Source: Eubacteriales bacterium (GTDB lineage: Bacteria; Bacillota; Clostridia; Acetivibrionales; JANLFN01). Taken from it: a DNA stretch of 64,000 nt. The position numbers and the translations under genes are program-made. Positions 59,747-64,000 of this stretch are shown here, piece by piece. The stretch is from the NCBI GenBank assembly GCA_024655885.1, contig JANLFN010000014.1, positions 1 through 64,000 on the forward strand. The letters are read 5' to 3'. Under the pieces are notes generated by a model. The model searched no databases. It was given only the letters and a program-made list of their open reading frames with translations, and had not been told where the DNA came from. How positions within the stretch are numbered: the stretch's first letter is position 1; each line of letters opens with the position of its first letter.

Positions 59747-59783
59747 AGATCGCCTGTAACCTATGCTCGGCGGTCTTTTTTTT
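59747..59783 (+). terminator. Terminator-like hairpin within the conjugation region
   Basis: GATCGCC (59748-59754) pairs with GGCGGTC (59769-59775), including one G-T pair, followed by eight T residues. It would reduce transcription into the DUF3852 gene, or end the transcript of the split gene. Confidence 0.6.
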
Positions 59784-59816
59784 CCCCAAACGCAAATTAT
59801 GAAAGGTGGAATTTCA

Positions 59817-60158
59817 GTGAAAAAAGGCAAAAAAGTTCTAACGATTTTCTGCATCACCTTTGTGTTAATGACCTTGTTCTGTGTGACTGCTTATGCAGCC
59901 CCCACAGGCGACGTTGCAGGAGCCATTGAGGATACATGGAAGGATGCATCGGGGCAGATCAAGCAGGTGGTCAACAACGTAGTATTCCCCGCCATCGACC
60001 TCATCCTTGCCGTGTTTTTCTTCGCAAAGCTTGGCATGGCCTATTTCGATTACAGGAAACATGGACAGTTTGAATGGGCTGCTCCTGCTATTCTCTTCGC
60101 CTGCTTAATATTTACCCTCACAGCGCCGCTCTATATTTGGAAGATTCTTGGCATGTGA
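59817..60158 (+). CDS. DUF3852 family small membrane protein
   Basis: A 113-residue protein with an N-terminal signal-like helix (TIFCITFVLMTLFCVTAYAA), a short extracytoplasmic segment and two further helices (VFPAIDLILAVFFFAKLGMA; AAPAILFACLIFTLTAPLYI). This VirB2-like layout is typical of DUF3852, encoded before TrbL in these elements; it may be the T4SS pilin-like subunit. I chose GTG 59817, eight bases after AGGTGG, over ATG 59799. Confidence 0.78.
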   Translation: MKKGKKVLTIFCITFVLMTLFCVTAYAAPTGDVAGAIEDTWKDASGQIKQVVNNVVFPAIDLILAVFFFAKLGMAYFDYRKHGQFEWAAPAILFACLIFTLTAPLYIWKILGM

Positions 60159-60232
60159 CAGCAGCATAATTGTGCCAGGGAGCTGGTGCAAAAGCAGGCT
60201 CTTTATTTTTCAGTAAAGGAGTGATAAGTCCA

Positions 60233-61093
60233 ATGTTCATATGGGATTTTGTTGCTGACACTGTCCTTGGACAGATCATGGACTGGATCTATGCTCAGAT
60301 TATCGGCTTCCTTGGTGAGTTCTTCGCGATGATGGGCAACATGGGAGCCGAGCTGTTCGGGATGAGCTGGGTGCAGGCCATCGTGCTGTTCTTCTCTTAT
60401 CTTGCATGGGCGCTTTATGGGACAGGGCTTGTGGTTTCTGCCTTTGAATGCGGAATTGAATACCAAAGCGGCAGGGGCAGCATCAAGGACACGGCTTTAA
60501 ATGCCATCAAGGGCTTTATGGCTGTCAGCCTGTTTACCATTGTGCCGGTGGAACTGTACAAGCTGGCGATTACCTTGCAGGGTAACTTCACATCCGGCAT
60601 CACAGGACTTGCAGCGGCAGACAGCCGCATCAGCACCATGGCTGCCGCTGCCCTTGCCAGCATAGGCGATGTCTTAGTTAGTCCCATTATGGGAATATTC
60701 TGTCTGATCCTCATGGGCTATGCGGTAATCAAAGTGTTTTTCGCCAACCTCAAAAGAGGGGGAATTCTGCTCATCCAGATTGCCGTGGGCAGCCTGTATA
60801 TGTTCAGTGTCCCCAGAGGATATATCGACGGATTCGTATCATGGTGCAAACAGGTGGTGGGCTTATGCCTGACTGCATTTTTGCAGGCGACCATCCTCAT
60901 TGCAGGGCTCATGGTGTTTAACAGAAACATGCTTCTAGGCCTTGGCCTTATGCTTGCAGCTTCAGAGATACCACGAATCGCTGGGCAGTTCGGGCTTGAC
61001 ACCAGCACCAGGGGCAACCTCATGAGTACCATGTATGCGGCGCAGACTGCGATGAACATTACGCGCACAGTGGTAAGGGCGGTGGCAAAATGA
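60233..61093 (+). CDS. TrbL/VirB6-like conjugal transfer membrane protein
   Basis: A 286-residue polytopic protein with about seven helices, including LMGYAVIKVFFANLKRGGIL and GLGLMLAASEIPRIAGQFGL. It belongs to the TrbL/VirB6 class that forms the inner-membrane channel of the mating pore. ATG 60233 follows AAAGGAGTG. The stop overlaps the next start (ATGA). Confidence 0.85.
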   Translation: MFIWDFVADTVLGQIMDWIYAQIIGFLGEFFAMMGNMGAELFGMSWVQAIVLFFSYLAWALYGTGLVVSAFECGIEYQSGRGSIKDTALNAIKGFMAVSLFTIVPVELYKLAITLQGNFTSGITGLAAADSRISTMAAAALASIGDVLVSPIMGIFCLILMGYAVIKVFFANLKRGGILLIQIAVGSLYMFSVPRGYIDGFVSWCKQVVGLCLTAFLQATILIAGLMVFNRNMLLGLGLMLAASEIPRIAGQFGLDTSTRGNLMSTMYAAQTAMNITRTVVRAVAK

Positions 61094-61659
61094 CGGATAT
61101 GAAGCTGGTTTATATTGCCTCGCCCTATGCCGGGGATATTGAATATAACACCAAAATGGCAATAAAATACTGCCGCTATGCTGCGGGACGCGGTGTTATT
61201 CCTCTAGCTCCCCATTTGCTGCTGCCAAGATTTCTCTGTGAATCGAATCCGGCAGAACGAGAGCTGGGAATCAAAATGGGGCTTAGGCTTCTTGCTTTAT
61301 GCTCCGAGCTGTGGGTGTTCGGCGATAGGATATCCGAGGGTATGCGGCGTGAAATTAAGGAAGCCGAAAGGCTCGGGATTAAAATCATTTATCAAGATTC
61401 AAATAAAATTCAGGGAGTGATGAACATGAAGCGATGGGGAATTTGGGCAAAGCGCAGTGCTGCCTCTATCTGCGGAGCTTCTGAGGCTTGGCTGAAATCA
61501 GAAGGCAAGATACAAACCTTTGATACTTATGAGGAAGCTGCCGAAAAAGCAAAAAAGCTCATGAAAAACATCGGCACGGCAAATGTCTCTTATTATCCTA
61601 AAGAAATAGAGATTGAACTAAATGAAGTTCAGTCCTCCGACATGAACATGAAGCTATAA
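61090..61659 (+). CDS. DUF4406-type nucleotide-processing-like protein with extra C-terminal domain
   Basis: A 189-residue soluble protein. Residues 1-100 resemble DUF4406/nucleoside 2-deoxyribosyltransferase-like folds: VYIASPYAGDIEYNTKMAIK, then PLAPHLLLPRFL and SELWVFGDRISEGMRREIKE. Residues 110-189 are an additional segment (SAASICGASEAWLKSEGKIQ). It is translationally coupled to TrbL. Its substrate, if any, and its role in conjugation are unknown. Confidence 0.72.
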   Translation: MTDMKLVYIASPYAGDIEYNTKMAIKYCRYAAGRGVIPLAPHLLLPRFLCESNPAERELGIKMGLRLLALCSELWVFGDRISEGMRREIKEAERLGIKIIYQDSNKIQGVMNMKRWGIWAKRSAASICGASEAWLKSEGKIQTFDTYEEAAEKAKKLMKNIGTANVSYYPKEIEIELNEVQSSDMNMKL

Positions 61660-61672
61660 GGAGGGGCAGAGT

Positions 61673-61975
61673 ATGTATATTTACCCGGACAATTTAAAAT
61701 CCAAGGCGGTACTGTGGCTGTGGCAGCTTCGGGATATCGGCATCATCAGCATCGGATGTCTTGTTTCTGTGTTTGCGCTTGTACAGCTCGGCATCCTGCT
61801 TCCGATAGTGGCAACTGCTCTCTATGCCTTTTTAACCATCCGTTTTGAGGACACTTCTATCCTCGATTTTATCAAGTATGCCTGTGCCTTTTTTATAACC
61901 AAACAGCAGTTATATGAATGGAAACTGCAGCCCGCTGTCCATTCAGAACCGAATAGAAAGCAGGTGGACAAATGA
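61673..61975 (+). CDS. Small conjugation membrane protein (VirB3/PrgI-like)
   Basis: A 100-residue protein with two hydrophobic helices (IISIGCLVSVFALVQLGILL and VATALYAFLTIRFED region) followed by a soluble tail. Size, topology and its place before the VirB4 genes suit VirB3/PrgI-type proteins. No unique motif confirms it. It starts at ATG 61673 behind AAGGAGGGG and overlaps the next gene by four bases. Confidence 0.68.
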   Translation: MYIYPDNLKSKAVLWLWQLRDIGIISIGCLVSVFALVQLGILLPIVATALYAFLTIRFEDTSILDFIKYACAFFITKQQLYEWKLQPAVHSEPNRKQVDK

Positions 61976-62562
61976 GCAGAAAAGAAAAAAAGAAAGCTAA
62001 ACAAAAGCTCTCCACACGGCAGTTCATAAACACAAAGGCCATCACTGACTACAGCCTTTTGACTTACGGCCACGGCGAACTGGTATATTTTATCATCAAG
62101 CCGACCAACATCTCGGTTCTGTCGGAAGCCAGTATTGCCGCCCGGATCTATGCTCTTATGACTGTTCTGAAAGGCATGGCTGAGATTGAAATGCTGTGTC
62201 TTAACAGCCGTGAAAATTTTGAGGACAACAAGCGTTTTTTGCGAAACCGCATTGAACAGGAGGATAACCCCACTGTCCGAAAGCTTTTGGAGGCAGACTT
62301 GACCTTCCTTGACCGCATACAGGTGCAGATGGCGACAGCCCGCGAGTTCCTCATTGTTATCCGGTTGCGGGATGAAAAACCGAACGAAGTATTCCCGTAT
62401 TTAAACCGCATTGAAAAAACCCTGCGAGAGCAGGGCTTTTCCGTTAAAAGGGCCGAAAAAGAGGACATCAAAAGAATCCTCGCCGTGTATTTCGAGCAGA
62501 ACGTGACTACTGAAAAATTCGAGGACTTCGATGGTGAAAGATGGGTGATTTTCGGTGACTAA
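61972..62562 (+). CDS. VirB4-associated conjugation protein
   Basis: A 196-residue soluble protein, basic at the N-terminus. Blocks ITDYSLLTYGHGELVYFIIK, ARIYALMTVLKGMAEIEMLC, FLDRIQVQMATAREFLIVIR and AVYFEQNVTTEKFEDFDGER are typical of proteins encoded just before VirB4 in Firmicute ICEs, and recall the N-terminal domain of VirB4-type proteins. The expected next gene (VirB4) is displaced by a HEPN/MNT insertion. Confidence 0.75.
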   Translation: MSRKEKKKAKQKLSTRQFINTKAITDYSLLTYGHGELVYFIIKPTNISVLSEASIAARIYALMTVLKGMAEIEMLCLNSRENFEDNKRFLRNRIEQEDNPTVRKLLEADLTFLDRIQVQMATAREFLIVIRLRDEKPNEVFPYLNRIEKTLREQGFSVKRAEKEDIKRILAVYFEQNVTTEKFEDFDGERWVIFGD

Positions 62563-62575
62563 ATGGAAGTTTTTG

Positions 62576-62736
62576 TGTTATAATTATATAACAAATATGC
62601 AATAAAAACAGGTTAAAGGAAGTCATGCGGTTTTTGCACATGCCGATACCAAAGCTGGACAGCAGCATGGATATTGCAGCTATAGCATAATAATAATCGC
62701 TAATCAGGCCTTCTGAATTATGATACAATAATCATA
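62576..62736 (+). promoter_or_regulatory. Palindromes and extended -10 promoter for the HEPN/MNT pair
   Basis: TGTTATA-ATTA-TATAACA (62576-62593) and TATGAT-ACAATA-ATCATA (62719-62736) are inverted repeats in an AT-rich leader. The second includes the extended -10 sequence TGATACAAT. Palindromes at a toxin-antitoxin promoter suggest autoregulation. Confidence 0.5.
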
Positions 62737-62798
62737 TATAAAGTAAATGGTACTATTGAAGCTATTGGGATATGCTAAAAATAGATGGAGGTGTTAAT

Positions 62799-63122
62799 GT
62801 GGAAAAACGAATACAGGATGAGTTGGATATCCTCAAAGATATAATAGTGAACACCGTTCCGGTAGAGCAGATATTCCTGTTCGGCTCCTATGCAAACGGT
62901 ACACCACATGCTGATTCAGACCTGGATATTTATGTGGTGATGCCGGAAAATGCAAATATTAGAGAAATTGATGCAATGAGGTTGATTCACAGAGCAATTC
63001 GGGATAAAAAAACAATGCCTGTGGATGTGATAGTCAGCAAAAAAAATAAATTTAATCAGCGCAAATCCACTCCTACCATTGAGCGGCAAATAGCACAAGA
63101 GGGGATGGTGCTGTATGGATAG
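62799..63122 (+). CDS. MNT-type nucleotidyltransferase (HEPN partner, antitoxin-like)
   Basis: A 107-residue minimal nucleotidyltransferase with the active-site signature GSYANGTPHADSDLD (residues 29-43), including G29-S30 and the D41/D43 pair, then MPVDVIVSK. In HEPN/MNT modules MntA adenylylates the HEPN ribonuclease and blocks it. Start GTG 62799, five bases after GGAGGTG, is preferred over ATG 62772. It overlaps the HEPN gene by eight bases. Confidence 0.85.
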   Translation: MEKRIQDELDILKDIIVNTVPVEQIFLFGSYANGTPHADSDLDIYVVMPENANIREIDAMRLIHRAIRDKKTMPVDVIVSKKNKFNQRKSTPTIERQIAQEGMVLYG

Positions 63123-63558
63123 CCGCACACGCGCACAGGAATGGCAAAGACTTGCGGAAATGGATTTAAGCAGTGCTGAATATCTGCTCAAAATGCACCC
63201 TGTCCCTATTGAAATCATTTGTTACCACTGCCAGCAATCTGCTGAGAAATATCTTAAAGGATACCTTGTCTTGCACGGTATAAATCCGCCTAAGATACAT
63301 GATTTAGACGAATTGTGCAAGCTCTGTATGAAATGGTCCGACACCTTTAAAGATATAGCCGACCAATGCTCCGACCTGACAGCTTATGGCGTTCAGCCGA
63401 GGTATCCAATGGAAATGATGCTGGAAGAGCAGGATATGTGGCAAGCGCTGAATAGCGCAAAAACAATTCGGGATTTTATTCTGGCGCTTGCGCCGGAGAT
63501 GGTGCCGGATGAACAGGGGCAGGACGAATCACAATCGCAGGACAGTCCTTCATTATAG
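63115..63558 (+). CDS. HEPN domain protein (toxin-like partner)
   Basis: A 147-residue helical protein: AEMDLSSAEYLLKMHPVPIE, ICYHCQQSAEKYLKGYLVLH and IHDLDELCKLCMKW are typical of HEPN (PF05168-like) proteins paired with MNT. The classic R-x4-6-H ribonuclease motif is not evident: RYPMEMMLEE, where it often sits, lacks the His. It may therefore be a non-ribonuclease HEPN or one with a variant site. The Gln/Asp-rich tail is low complexity. Confidence 0.8.
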   Translation: MDSRTRAQEWQRLAEMDLSSAEYLLKMHPVPIEIICYHCQQSAEKYLKGYLVLHGINPPKIHDLDELCKLCMKWSDTFKDIADQCSDLTAYGVQPRYPMEMMLEEQDMWQALNSAKTIRDFILALAPEMVPDEQGQDESQSQDSPSL

Positions 63559-63581
63559 TCAAACGAAACAAATACATGAAG

Positions 63582-63613
63582 CCATCGCAAGAAAAAAAAG
63601 CGGTGGTTTTTTG
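63582..63613 (+). terminator. Rho-independent terminator after HEPN
   Basis: CCATCGC (63582-63588) pairs with GCGGTGG (63600-63606), with one G-T pair, followed by TTTTTT. It makes the HEPN/MNT pair a self-contained unit. Confidence 0.65.
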
Positions 63614-63784
63614 TGCTAAAATTCATGAAATAATAGGAATGTTTTGGCAGTAAAGCAAGAAAAATTTTATGGCGAAGGATAGGACTGCTCTTTATCTATT
63701 TTTCCCTATGGACTTCCGCCGCATCTTCGTTTATTGTGTGCGCTGAGGTGATTAAGATGGCGGTTGTACAAGATATTTGTGGGA

Positions 63785-63818
63785 GGCTTGCCCTAAAAAT
63801 TCAGGCAGGTCTTTTTTA
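63785..63818 (+). terminator. Terminator-like hairpin before VirB4
   Basis: GCTTGCC (63786-63792) pairs with GGCAGGT (63804-63810), with two G-T pairs, followed by CTTTTTT. It lies about 30 bases before the VirB4 start, so it could attenuate the conjugation operon. Confidence 0.5.
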
Positions 63819-63847
63819 TTTGTTTTTCGAGGAGAGGAGATGATGCA

Positions 63848-64000
63848 ATGCCAAAAGCAAATCGAATGAATACTGCCGTGGCGCAGGAGGACGTCCGCAT
63901 ACAGGAATTCCTGGACATGATCGCACCGTCGGTCATCAAATTCAACACCGACCACTTCATCTGCGGCAATACCTACCGCTGCGTGTGGGCGCTTCGCGAG
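63848..64000 (+). CDS. VirB4/TraE-like conjugal transfer ATPase, N-terminal part (partial)
   Basis: From ATG 63848, behind GAGGAGAGG, 51 codons remain open to the window edge: VAQEDVRIQEFLDMIAPSVI, then KFNTDHFICGNTYRCVWALR. This matches the start of VirB4-like ATPases of Firmicute conjugative elements (CD1110-like), which energise the transfer channel. The Walker motifs lie beyond the window. Confidence 0.85.
   Translation, partial: MPKANRMNTAVAQEDVRIQEFLDMIAPSVIKFNTDHFICGNTYRCVWALRE

Overview
The window looks like accessory DNA from a low-to-mid GC Firmicute, most likely a Clostridium-class anaerobe. The basis is strong AGGAGG-type ribosome binding sites with frequent TTG and GTG starts, an HK97-type siphovirus prophage with clostridial gene order, SpoVG and AbrB-family proteins, DUF6133/DUF4320/DUF6550/DUF3852-type conjugation genes, and large serine recombinases. 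No rRNA or tRNA gene was recognised. Family names were assigned by reading motifs, not by database search.

Region 1 (1-22131) is the late half of a prophage. It runs from the C-terminal end of the large terminase through portal, prohead protease, capsid, head-tail connectors, two related tail-tube-type proteins, a tail assembly chaperone with a -1 frameshift signal, tape measure, hub and fibre-like proteins, and a lysis cassette. It ends with a SHOCT-like small ORF, a SymE-like gene and two tandem large serine recombinases. Three cargo insertions break the structural operon: an RnlA/RnlB toxin-antitoxin pair between terminase and portal, a minus-strand gene with a possible nuclease motif behind the capsid gene, and an SdpR/SdpI-like regulator and immunity pair before the tape measure.

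Region 2 (22132-28850) lies between two mobile elements. It carries an Imm5-like immunity gene, a rifampin ADP-ribosyltransferase (arr), a DUF2975/XRE/membrane-protein operon, a DUF6323-DUF6179 pair behind a consensus promoter, and a decayed AraC-type regulator.

Region 3 (28853-64000, continuing past the window) is part of an integrative conjugative element. It holds accessory genes (decayed leader gene, D12-class adenine methylase, two AbrB-fold proteins, a 1364-aa SLH/repeat surface protein, YodL-like, SpoVG). These are followed by a Tad-pilus-like operon (A24 prepilin peptidase, CpaB, TadZ, CpaF, TadB, TadC, pseudopilin-like proteins). Conjugation genes (DUF3852, TrbL, a small membrane protein, a VirB4-associated protein, the start of VirB4) complete the window.

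Two insertions interrupt this element. First, a DUF6133 gene is split at 37510/45487 by about 8 kb of DNA with Tn554-like tyrosine recombinases, two of three of them broken; this DNA also brings an intact DUF6133 paralogue. Second, one secreted-protein gene is interrupted by two different group II introns (54185-56607 and 56945-59707), and the exon just before the first intron carries a one-base frameshift. A HEPN/MNT pair sits inside the conjugation operon. Gene decay is common at the junctions, so the region looks like a site of repeated insertion.
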